NCBI GenBank assembly: GCA_902800435.1
Contig: CADCEQ010000001.1
Location: forward strand, 164,374-228,373
Source of the DNA: an uncultured Prevotellaceae bacterium
GTDB taxonomy: Bacteria; Bacteroidota; Bacteroidia; Bacteroidales; Bacteroidaceae
Reading direction: 5' to 3'
DNA: 64,000 bases
In this document: positions 43,614 through 50,814 of the stretch, in pieces
Numbering within the stretch: the stretch's first letter is position 1
Layout: the number at the start of each line of letters is the position of its first letter
Position numbers and translations under genes: made by a program
Notes under the pieces: generated by a model
Databases searched by the model: none
What the model saw: only the letters and a program-made list of their open reading frames with translations
What the model was told of the DNA's origin: nothing

Positions 43614-44846
43614 TTATCCGAAGAACATGTAACAGATGGCGATGGCGGCGATGATGCCGGCCAGGTCGGCCAGAAGTCCGCAGGCCACGGCGTGGCGCGT
43701 ATAGCGGATGCTCACCGAACCGAAGTAGACGGCGAGGATGTAGAACGTCGTGTCGGTGGAGCCTTGGAAGATGCACGACAGACGGCCCACGAAGGAGTCG
43801 GCGCCGAAGGTGGTCATGGCGTCGACCATCATGCCGCGGGCACCGCTGCCCGAGAGGGGCTTCATCAGGGCCGTGGGCAGGGCGGCAACGAAGTCGCTGT
43901 TGCAGCCGGTGGCCTCAACGCCCCATTTTATGCCGTCGATGAGCATGTCCATAGCGCCGGAGGCACGGAACACGCCGATGGCGACGAGAATGGCCACCAG
44001 ATAGGGGATGATGCGCACGGCCGTGGTGAAGCCGTCCTTGGCGCCCTCGATGAAGGCGTCGTAGACGTTTACCTTCTTGCGCACGCCGGCCAGGATGAAG
44101 CCAATGATGATGGTCATCAGCAGGATGTTGGCAATGGAGGTGCTCACCTTGTTCATCAGTTCGCCGTCCATCTGCGAGAAGCCCCAGATGATGCCTGCTA
44201 TCACGGCACAGGCACCGCCCAGCGTGAGCAGGAGCGTGCGGTTCAGCAGGTTGATGCGCTGGTAGAGCGAGGTGACGATGATGCCCGCCAATGTAGAGAA
44301 AAACGTGGCCAGGAGTATCGGTATGAAGATGTCGGTAGGCTGAGCGGCACCTAACTGGGCACGGTAGACCATGATAGAGATGGGGATGAGCGTCAGGCCC
44401 GAGGTGTTCAGCACGAGGAACATGATCATCGGGTTCGAGGCGGTGTCCTTCTTCGTGTTCAACTCCTGCATCTGCTCCATGGCCTTCAGGCCCAAGGGCG
44501 TGGCAGCGTTGTCGAGGCCGAGCATGTTGGCCGCAACGTTCATAAAGATGCTGCCCGTCACGGGATGCCCTTTGGGTATCTCGGGAAACAGCTTGGTGAA
44601 AACAGGGCTCAGCAAGCGTGCCAGCACGTTGACCACGCCACCCCGCTCGCCAATCTTCATGATGCCGAGCCAGAGAGCCAACACGCCCGTCAGACCGAGC
44701 GAAATCTCAAACGCAGTCTTCGACGACGAGAACGTGGAGTCCATCATGGCCGGGAACACGTCGAAGTCGCCAAAGAACACTAACTTCACCAATGCGATGA
44801 CAAACGCAATGACGAAAAAAGCTATCCAAATGTAATTCAGTACCAT
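43614..44846 (-). CDS. SpmA-SpmB fusion, nucleoside-recognition (Gate) membrane protein
   Basis: A 410-residue multi-pass protein. The N-terminal half resembles spore maturation protein A (NVAANMLGLDNAATPLGLKA) and the C-terminal half SpmB (GAKDGFTTAVRIIPYLVAIL). In spore formers these are separate genes; in Bacteroidetes the fused form is usual. The transport substrate is unknown. The -7 box at 44855-44862 ends only 8 nt before this ATG, so the mRNA would have almost no leader. It is the first gene of the long operon reaching to 35587. Confidence 0.92.
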   Translation of the reverse strand: MVLNYIWIAFFVIAFVIALVKLVFFGDFDVFPAMMDSTFSSSKTAFEISLGLTGVLALWLGIMKIGERGGVVNVLARLLSPVFTKLFPEIPKGHPVTGSIFMNVAANMLGLDNAATPLGLKAMEQMQELNTKKDTASNPMIMFLVLNTSGLTLIPISIMVYRAQLGAAQPTDIFIPILLATFFSTLAGIIVTSLYQRINLLNRTLLLTLGGACAVIAGIIWGFSQMDGELMNKVSTSIANILLMTIIIGFILAGVRKKVNVYDAFIEGAKDGFTTAVRIIPYLVAILVAIGVFRASGAMDMLIDGIKWGVEATGCNSDFVAALPTALMKPLSGSGARGMMVDAMTTFGADSFVGRLSCIFQGSTDTTFYILAVYFGSVSIRYTRHAVACGLLADLAGIIAAIAICYMFFG

Positions 44847-44854
44847 ACGAGCTG

Positions 44855-44862
44855 CAAAGGTA
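44855..44862 (-). promoter_or_regulatory. -7 promoter box of the SpmAB operon (near-leaderless)
   Basis: TACCTTTG then CAGCTCGT then the ATG on the minus strand. With transcription starting about 4-7 nt after the box, the 5' leader would be 1-4 nt. Confidence 0.65.
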
Positions 44863-44906
44863 CGGCAAAAAAGCGAAACGACAAAATATTAGCCCGTTTT
44901 TCTTTT

Positions 44907-45788
44907 TCAATACTCCACGTAGGGCTCCAGACGCTCGATGGCCTCGGGCGTGAAGTCGGGCAGCAACTTGAGCTGCTGCAGGCTCTCAATATGGCCGTGC
45001 AGGCGGCGGTAGTCTACGATGGCGCGGGCCCGGTAGAAGCCGATGTATGGATGGCGCTTCAGCTCGTTGAGGCTGAGGCGGTTGAGGTTCATCTTGCGGA
45101 ACTCCGTGCCGTCGGGAATAATGAAGAAGCTGACGGCGGTCTCGGGGAAGTCCTCAATCTCCAAGAGCTGCTGGACACGGTAGTAGCCGCCAAGACGCTC
45201 ACGATAGTCCACAATCTTGCGGGCGAAGAAGGAGCCGATGCCGGGCACCTTGCGCAACTGGGCGGTGTCGGCGCGGTTCAGCACGACGCGCTCTTCTGGC
45301 TGCAACTTGACCGGGTACTTCACGGTGTCCCTTTCCTCGATGGGTTCGTACTTGTAGAAATAGTTCTCGGCGGGCTGGTTCTCCTCACTGATGCGGATAT
45401 ACGGCTCCAGGCGCCGATACTCTTTCAGCGTCAGCCCATAGAGGCGGGCGAAGTCGCGTGGCTTGCGGTAGACGCCCCCGGCGGCTCTGTACTTGTAGAT
45501 GTTGACCACCTGCCAGGGTTGCAGGCCGAGACGGAGTAACTCGGTTGAGTCAGCGGTGTTGGGATCAAAAGGGAACAACTCTGACTGTCGGGGCTGGCCC
45601 TGATTGTAGGTGTAGCTCTTCCTCGGGTATTTGTGCTTGCTGCCCTTGGGAGCCTTCACTTCTTCCATGGCAGGAGTCTCATCCTCGCGGCTGTCGGTGA
45701 AATAGATGACGGCCAAAGCTGCCACGATGACACACAGCAATAGCGTGATAACGTGGCGGTCGGACTTCTGCAGATAAAAGAACTTCAT
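44907..45788 (-). CDS. Helix-hairpin-helix (ComEA-like) membrane-anchored protein
   Basis: A 293-residue protein with an N-terminal membrane helix (VITLLLCVIVAALAVIYF). Repeated helix-hairpin-helix units follow: PNTADSTELLRLGLQPWQVV, LNRADTAQLRKVPGIGSFFA, and LNRLSLNELKRHPYIGFYRA. This resembles the DNA-binding part of ComEA, but with more units. A role in DNA uptake is possible and unproven. It overlaps the NSS transporter gene upstream by 4 nt and is the last gene of that operon. Confidence 0.85.
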   Translation of the reverse strand: MKFFYLQKSDRHVITLLLCVIVAALAVIYFTDSREDETPAMEEVKAPKGSKHKYPRKSYTYNQGQPRQSELFPFDPNTADSTELLRLGLQPWQVVNIYKYRAAGGVYRKPRDFARLYGLTLKEYRRLEPYIRISEENQPAENYFYKYEPIEERDTVKYPVKLQPEERVVLNRADTAQLRKVPGIGSFFARKIVDYRERLGGYYRVQQLLEIEDFPETAVSFFIIPDGTEFRKMNLNRLSLNELKRHPYIGFYRARAIVDYRRLHGHIESLQQLKLLPDFTPEAIERLEPYVEY

Positions 45789-47134
45789 ATCACGCCAAAC
45801 TGGTGGAGGAAGATGAGCAGGATGCAGAGCGGCACGACGACGCGTACGCAGAAGCGCCAGACGCTGAACAGGCGGAGACTGACGGTGCCCTGGTTGGTAA
45901 ACTCATCATGGAGCAAACGGCGGGGGACGAACCAGCCGAGCATAAGGCTTGTCAGCAGGGCACCGGCAGGCAGCATGACCTGAGCCGTCAGCAAGTCGCA
46001 GAAATCCATCAGCGACAGGCCGAAGAGTCGGATGGCGTCAACGGCACCGACGCTGAGCGAACAGAAGACGGCGAGGACGGAGCAGACGGCGGTCAGAATC
46101 CAGGCGGCCTTCGGGCGCGACAGGTGCAACTCCTCGTGAAAGAAGGCGGTACCTATCTCGTGCATCGAGATGGTCGAGGTGAGGGCGGCAAACACCAAAA
46201 GGGCGTAGAACAGGATGCCGATGACGTAGCCCACAACGGGCACAGCCGAGAAAGCCTGCTGGAACACGTTTGGCAGGGTGATGAAGATGAGCGACGGGCC
46301 CGAGTCGGGGTTGACACCAACGGAGAAGGCCGCCGGGAATATCATCAGTCCGGCGAGGATGGCTATGACGGTGTCGAGCAGGGCTATCTGTGTGGCCGAC
46401 CGCAGCAGGTTGGTCTTGCGCGAGAAATAGCTGGCGTAGGTGCAGAGGCAGGCCGTGCCAAGCGACAGCGAGAAGAAGGCCTGGCCAAGCGCCTCCAAGA
46501 GCACACTGTGGGTAACCTTCGAGAAGTCGGGCAACAGCAGGAAGCGCACACCGTCCATGGCTCCCGGCAACAGGCACGAGGCGACGACGATAACGACCAG
46601 CAGGATGAGCAGCAGCGGCATCAGGATTTTCGACGCACGCTCAATGCCCCGCTGCACGCCTCGGACAATGACAAGATGGGTGAGCAGCACAAAGCCGACG
46701 CCCCAGAGGCAGGGCTTCACGGGGTCGGTAGAGAATGTCTGGAAATAGTTCTGGACATAGGCGGCATCGCCGCTGAGCTGACCGGCAACCGAGGCAAAGA
46801 GGTACTGCAGGCACCAGCCCGCCACCACGGCGTAGAAGCCAAGGATGATGGTCGAGGTCAAGATGCCGAGAATGCCCACCAGTCGCCACGGGCGACCACC
46901 CATCTTGCCGTAGGCACGGTAAGCATTCGACTGCGCATGACGCCCGACGATGAACTCGCTGACCATGCCGGGAATGCCCAACAGCAGGATGCAGCCAAAG
47001 TAGAGGACGATAAACGCCGCACCGCCATTCTCGCCCGCCATATAGGGAAAGCGCCACACGTTACCCAGACCGACCGCCGAGCCTGCCGTAGCCAGGATGA
47101 TGCCTATCTTTGTGCCGAAGTTTCCGCGTTCCAT
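45785..47134 (-). CDS. NSS-family sodium-dependent transporter, copy 2
   Basis: A 449-residue inner-membrane symporter with the LeuT-type signature ILATAGSAVGLGNVWRFPYM (TM1) and 11-12 predicted helices. It takes up an amino acid or related compound with sodium; the substrate is unknown. It is a close paralogue of the gene just upstream (shared segments include PAAFSVGVNPDSGPSLIFIT and LPNVFQQAFSA). The start lies 1 bp after that gene's stop, so they form a tandem duplication in one operon. Confidence 0.93.
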   Translation of the reverse strand: MERGNFGTKIGIILATAGSAVGLGNVWRFPYMAGENGGAAFIVLYFGCILLLGIPGMVSEFIVGRHAQSNAYRAYGKMGGRPWRLVGILGILTSTIILGFYAVVAGWCLQYLFASVAGQLSGDAAYVQNYFQTFSTDPVKPCLWGVGFVLLTHLVIVRGVQRGIERASKILMPLLLILLVVIVVASCLLPGAMDGVRFLLLPDFSKVTHSVLLEALGQAFFSLSLGTACLCTYASYFSRKTNLLRSATQIALLDTVIAILAGLMIFPAAFSVGVNPDSGPSLIFITLPNVFQQAFSAVPVVGYVIGILFYALLVFAALTSTISMHEIGTAFFHEELHLSRPKAAWILTAVCSVLAVFCSLSVGAVDAIRLFGLSLMDFCDLLTAQVMLPAGALLTSLMLGWFVPRRLLHDEFTNQGTVSLRLFSVWRFCVRVVVPLCILLIFLHQFGVI

Positions 47135-47135
47135 C

Positions 47136-48500
47136 TTATATCAGTCCGAATTGGTGGAGGAAAATAAACAGGATGCAGATGGGGCAGACGTACTTCACGA
47201 GAAAGATGTAGAAGTGGAAAAAGCGCCCACGCAGCGTGCCCCAGTTAGTGAACTCGTCGTGTACCACCTTATGGGGGACGAACCAGCCGATGAAGATACA
47301 CGTCAGGAAGCCCACGACGGGCAGGAATATCTGACCGGTGACGAAGTCGAACCAGTCGAACAGCGAGCGGCCGAAGAACTCCAGCGAGTGGCCGACGGCT
47401 CCGAGCGACAGCGAGCAAAACACGCCGATGATGCAGGTCGTGACGGTGACTAAGAGTGCCGCCTTCTTGCGCGTAATGACCAGTTCCTCGTGGAAGAAGG
47501 CTGTGCTGACCTCATGGAGCGAAATCAGCGACGTCAGGGCTGCAAGCGACAGCAGCAGGAAAAACAGCAGCGAAATGACATAGCCCACGAGCGGCATAGC
47601 CGAGAAGGCCTGCTGGAAGACGTTGGGCAGCGTGATGAAGATGAGCGAGGGCCCTGAGTCGGGGTTGACGCCCACGGAGAAGGCTGCGGGGAAAATCATC
47701 AGTCCGGCGAGGATGGCCACGATGGAGTCGATGACGCCTATCTGTACGGCCGACTTCGTCAGGTTGGTCTGCTTCGAAAAGTAGCTGGCGTAGGTGCAGA
47801 TGCAGCCCATGGCGATGGAGAGCGAGTAGAACGCCTGTCCGAGGGCGGCGAGGAATACATTGCTGTTGATGGCCGTAAGGTCAGGCTTGAACAGGAACTC
47901 AATGCCCTTGTCGGCTCCGGGCAGCATGCACGAGGCACCGACAATGATGAGCAGCAGCAGGAACAGCGTGGGCATCAGCAGCTTCGAGGCCCGCTCAATG
48001 CCGTCGCGCACGCCATGCTCTATAATAAGATAGGTGATGCCGAGGATGATGACCGTCCAGAAGATGGGCTTCACCGGGTCGCCCGAGAACTCGGCGAAGT
48101 AGGTCATGAAGTATTCGGGGGCGCCTTGCATCTGACCGATAAACGATGCCCAGATGTACTCCAAGCACCAGCCCGCCACCACGGCATAGTAGCCCGTGAT
48201 GAGGAAGCCCGTCAGTACGCCCATATAGCCGATAATCGACCACGGCATGCCGCCCGACAGCTTGTGGAAGGCCCGCGCCGTATTGGCCTGGCCGTGACGA
48301 CCGATGATAAACTCGCTGATCATACAGGGAATACCCAGCAGCAACACACAGACCACGTAAATCAAGATGAATACGGCGCCGCCGTTCTCACCCGTCATAT
48401 AGGGGAAACGCCATACGTTGCCCAAACCGACGGCTGAGCCTGCCGTGGCTAAGATGACCCCAAGTTTGCTGCTGAAGTTTGCTCTTTCTAACTTTGCCAT
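47136..48500 (-). CDS. NSS-family sodium-dependent transporter, copy 1
   Basis: A 454-residue membrane protein of the neurotransmitter:sodium symporter family, starting MAKLERANFSSKLGVILATA, with TM1 motif GSAVGLGNVWRFPYMTGENG. The ATG at 48500 fits both the paralogue's N-terminus and the -7 box at 48526-48533; an in-frame extension to 48560 would cross the promoter. It shares long identical stretches with the downstream copy. The first gene of the operon with the second transporter and the HhH protein. Confidence 0.93.
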   Translation of the reverse strand: MAKLERANFSSKLGVILATAGSAVGLGNVWRFPYMTGENGGAVFILIYVVCVLLLGIPCMISEFIIGRHGQANTARAFHKLSGGMPWSIIGYMGVLTGFLITGYYAVVAGWCLEYIWASFIGQMQGAPEYFMTYFAEFSGDPVKPIFWTVIILGITYLIIEHGVRDGIERASKLLMPTLFLLLLIIVGASCMLPGADKGIEFLFKPDLTAINSNVFLAALGQAFYSLSIAMGCICTYASYFSKQTNLTKSAVQIGVIDSIVAILAGLMIFPAAFSVGVNPDSGPSLIFITLPNVFQQAFSAMPLVGYVISLLFFLLLSLAALTSLISLHEVSTAFFHEELVITRKKAALLVTVTTCIIGVFCSLSLGAVGHSLEFFGRSLFDWFDFVTGQIFLPVVGFLTCIFIGWFVPHKVVHDEFTNWGTLRGRFFHFYIFLVKYVCPICILFIFLHQFGLI

Positions 48501-48525
48501 TTCAACATTCTTCGCTTTTCGCTTG

Positions 48526-48533
48526 CAAAAATA
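48526..48533 (-). promoter_or_regulatory. -7 promoter box of the NSS transporter operon
   Basis: TATTTTTG followed by CAAG on the minus strand, 25 nt before the start at 48500. It lies back to back with the vanZ-like promoter. Confidence 0.55.
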
Positions 48534-48545
48534 TAAAAATATTCT

Positions 48546-48553
48546 TACTTTTG
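48546..48553 (+). promoter_or_regulatory. -7 promoter box of the VanZ-like gene
   Basis: TACTTTTG followed by CACCC, 29 nt before the ATG at 48583. Confidence 0.65.
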
Positions 48554-48582
48554 CACCCAAAACGACGGCAAAAGTTCACAGA

Positions 48583-48981
48583 ATGATAAAAATTGTCAGA
48601 AAATACGCCCGGAAGTACCCCTTTTCGACACTTTGCATCGCCCTGATATGGGTATTGTCGCTCACGCCCTTCTTCCCCGAGACGCCACTGGACAATGTCG
48701 CATTTGCCGACAAGTGGACACACTTCGTCATGTACGGCGGCACGTGCGCGGTCATCTGGTGGGAGTACTGGCGACAGCACCTCCGCCCCGATTATGAGAA
48801 GCTGTTCCTCTGGGCGTGGCTCATACCCATCGTGATGAGCGGTGTCTTGGAGCTGTTACAACAATACTGTACCGGCGGCCACCGCAGTGGCGACTGGTTC
48901 GACCTCGCAGCCAACGCCGTGGGCGTAAGCATCGGTGCCGTTATCGGTATTCTTCTGTTAAAGTGCTGCCCCAAAAGCTGA
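48583..48981 (+). CDS. VanZ-like family membrane protein
   Basis: A 132-residue protein with four hydrophobic segments. It has the VanZ-like motif NVAFADKWTHFVMYGG near the middle of the first periplasmic loop and GDWFDLAANAVGVSIGA near the C-terminus. VanZ of enterococci gives slight teicoplanin resistance; the function of the wider family is unknown. The ATG at 48583 follows the promoter. Its 3' end overlaps the convergent CYTH gene by 41 bp. Confidence 0.88.
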   Translation: MIKIVRKYARKYPFSTLCIALIWVLSLTPFFPETPLDNVAFADKWTHFVMYGGTCAVIWWEYWRQHLRPDYEKLFLWAWLIPIVMSGVLELLQQYCTGGHRSGDWFDLAANAVGVSIGAVIGILLLKCCPKS

Positions 48982-49441
48982 AGGGGAACTTCCGCAGGTG
49001 CCCGTTGTAGAAGCGGCTGTCGCCCGTCACCTCTTTGCCGATGAAATCGGGCTTTTCGAACGGTTCGTCGGGTGCCGACAATTCCACCTCCGCCATCACC
49101 AGTCCCTCGTTTTCGCCGTAGAACTCGTCGACCTCGAAAGTGTGATCCCCACTCTTCACGAGATAGCGCGTCTTGTCGATGATGCCCGGCTTGCAGAGTG
49201 CGAACAGGTGTTCTGCCTCATCAGTCGTTATCTCCTTCTCGAACTCGTAGCGGCTCAGTCCGCCATCCACCGACGGGCCCTTGATAGTCAGGTAGCCGCG
49301 GCCGCCACGAAGCCTCACCCTGACGGTGCGCCCGTGGCCGCTGCAGATATAGCCCTGCTTGATGCGGTCGGAAGCATAGGCGCGCTGCTTGTAGTCCGAG
49401 CCACGCACCAGGAACTTCCGTTCAATCTCCATGCCGCTCAT
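48941..49441 (-). CDS. CYTH-domain protein (inorganic triphosphatase-like)
   Basis: A 166-residue soluble protein. It has the CYTH signature MEIERKFLV (ExExK), followed by alternating charged strands (RTVRVRLRGGRGYLTIKGPS, YEFEKEITTDEAEHLF, FEVDEFYGENEGLVMAEVEL) that form the triphosphate tunnel. Tripolyphosphatase activity is the most likely role. The start at 49441 is chosen because it overlaps the stop of the upstream small gene (TAATG); an ATG at 49432 is also possible. The 3' end overlaps VanZ on the opposite strand. Confidence 0.88.
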   Translation of the reverse strand: MSGMEIERKFLVRGSDYKQRAYASDRIKQGYICSGHGRTVRVRLRGGRGYLTIKGPSVDGGLSRYEFEKEITTDEAEHLFALCKPGIIDKTRYLVKSGDHTFEVDEFYGENEGLVMAEVELSAPDEPFEKPDFIGKEVTGDSRFYNGHLRKFPFSFWGSTLTEEYR

Positions 49442-49596
49442 TACGACACGAGCCAGATGGAATAGGCAGCGTAGATGATGGCGACCACAATGAGCACGCC
49501 GATAATCCACTTAATGACTTTCTCACCCTTCTCCTGCTGTTTCTTCTCGTAGGCCACCCGCTTCGGGTTTGCCTGCTTTGCTACATTCTTTGCCAT
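49441..49596 (-). CDS. Small single-pass membrane protein (51 aa)
   Basis: A 51-residue protein: a basic N-terminus (MAKNVAKQANPKRVAYEKKQ) and one membrane helix (WIIGVLIVVAIIYAAYSIWL). It overlaps the start of the CYTH gene by one base (TAATG), which supports translation and coupling. I recall similar short proteins from other Bacteroidales, without assigned function. Confidence 0.75.
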   Translation of the reverse strand: MAKNVAKQANPKRVAYEKKQQEKGEKVIKWIIGVLIVVAIIYAAYSIWLVS

Positions 49597-49599
49597 AAT

Positions 49600-49632
49600 G
49601 ATAATTTTCTATTTAACGATTTTCGATTTACG
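49600..49632 (-). repeat. AT-rich microrepeat between prfB and the small membrane gene
   Basis: Words of the type TTTTCTATTTAACGATTTTC and CGATTTACG repeat here. They resemble those before argH (9099-9190). The segment lies in the 42-bp gap downstream of prfB and upstream of the small gene. Confidence 0.5.
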
Positions 49633-49638
49633 TTTTAT

Positions 49639-50763
49639 TCATCCTTCCGTGTTCTCGCTGGCGAACTCCATCAAGTAGGCCTTGATGAAGCCGTCGAGCT
49701 TGCCGTTCATCACGCTCTCCACGTCTCGGGTCTCGAAGTTGGTGCGGTGGTCCTTCACACGCTTGTCGTCGAAGACGTAGGAGCGTATCTGACTGCCCCA
49801 CTCTATCTTCTTCTTACCAGCTTCAATCTTGGCCTGCGCCTCCATGCGCTTCTTCATCGCGCGGTCGTAGAGCTGTGAACGCAGCAGCGTCAGGGCACGC
49901 TCTTTGTTCTTCGGCTGGTCGCGGGTCTCTGTGTTCTCGATGAGGATTTCCTCTTCCTCGCCCGTGTCGGGGTCGGTGTACCAATAGCGCAGACGGACGC
50001 CTGACTCCACCTTGTTGACATTCTGACCACCGGCGCCTGACGAGCGGAACGTGTCCCAGCTGAGTTTGGCGGGGTCGACATAGACCTCGATGGTGTCGTC
50101 GACCAGCGGCGTAACAAACACCGAGGCAAACGACGTCATACGCTTTCCCTGGGCGTTGAACGGCGAGACACGCACCAAACGGTGGACGCCGTTCTCCGAC
50201 TTCAGGTAGCCGTAGGCATATTCGCCGCCCTCTATCTGCATGGTCACACTCTTGATGCCGGCATCCTCAGCCTCCAGCAGGTTGGCGATGATCACCTTAT
50301 AGCCGTGGGCCTCAGCCCAGCGCATATACATACGCATCAGCATCTGTGCCCAGTCCTGGGCCTCAGTGCCGCCGGCGCCGCTGTTGATCTTCAGCACGGC
50401 ATCCATCGGGTCCTCCTCCTGGCGCAGCATGTTCATCAGTTCCAGGTCCTCAATGGCCTTGATGGCCTTCTGGTAGGCCTCGTCAACCTCCTGCTCCGTC
50501 ACCATCTCCTCCTTGTAGAAGTCGAAGGCCAGCTGCAGTTCGTCGGCCATTGTGCGCACCTCGTCGTAGCCGTCAATCCATTTCTTGATGCCCTTCACCT
50601 TCTTCATCTGGGCCTCGGCCCGCTTTGGGTCATCCCAGAAGTCGGGGGCCTGGGTGCGCAGGTCTTCCTCCTCCCATTCTATATGCTTCTCGTCTATGCG
50701 GAGGTAGTGCTTCAGCTTGTCAGCCCTGTCGAGCACGTCTTTCAGTTGGTCTTGCGTAATCAT
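49639..50763 (-). CDS. prfB: Peptide chain release factor 2
   Basis: A 374-residue factor ending translation at UAA and UGA. It shows the stop-codon recognition tripeptide SPF in VRVSPFNAQGKR and the catalytic GGQ in SSGAGGQNVNKVES. The N-terminal region (MITQDQLKDVLDRADKLKHY) continues in frame through LRIDEKHIEW, with no internal UGA, so the programmed frameshift known from E. coli prfB is absent. The -7 box TACCTTTG ends 5 nt before the ATG at 50763, so the mRNA should be leaderless. The in-frame extension to 50799 lies upstream of the promoter. Confidence 0.95.
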   Translation of the reverse strand: MITQDQLKDVLDRADKLKHYLRIDEKHIEWEEEDLRTQAPDFWDDPKRAEAQMKKVKGIKKWIDGYDEVRTMADELQLAFDFYKEEMVTEQEVDEAYQKAIKAIEDLELMNMLRQEEDPMDAVLKINSGAGGTEAQDWAQMLMRMYMRWAEAHGYKVIIANLLEAEDAGIKSVTMQIEGGEYAYGYLKSENGVHRLVRVSPFNAQGKRMTSFASVFVTPLVDDTIEVYVDPAKLSWDTFRSSGAGGQNVNKVESGVRLRYWYTDPDTGEEEEILIENTETRDQPKNKERALTLLRSQLYDRAMKKRMEAQAKIEAGKKKIEWGSQIRSYVFDDKRVKDHRTNFETRDVESVMNGKLDGFIKAYLMEFASENTEG

Positions 50764-50768
50764 GGGTG

Positions 50769-50776
50769 CAAAGGTA
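50769..50776 (-). promoter_or_regulatory. -7 promoter box of prfB (leaderless)
   Basis: TACCTTTG then CACCC then ATG on the minus strand. Transcription would begin at or within a few bases of the start codon. Confidence 0.7.
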
Positions 50777-50814
50777 CGACTTTTAATTGAATTGTGCAAA
50801 CAATTCCGAAAACT

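Noticed and set aside
45803..47167. Open frame of 454 codons on the plus strand
   Set aside because: Antisense to an NSS transporter; highly charged translation without domains.
49639..50763. Programmed +1 frameshift in prfB
   Set aside because: The N-terminal region is open through the place where the internal UGA would lie (YLRIDEKH), and one continuous frame covers the full protein.
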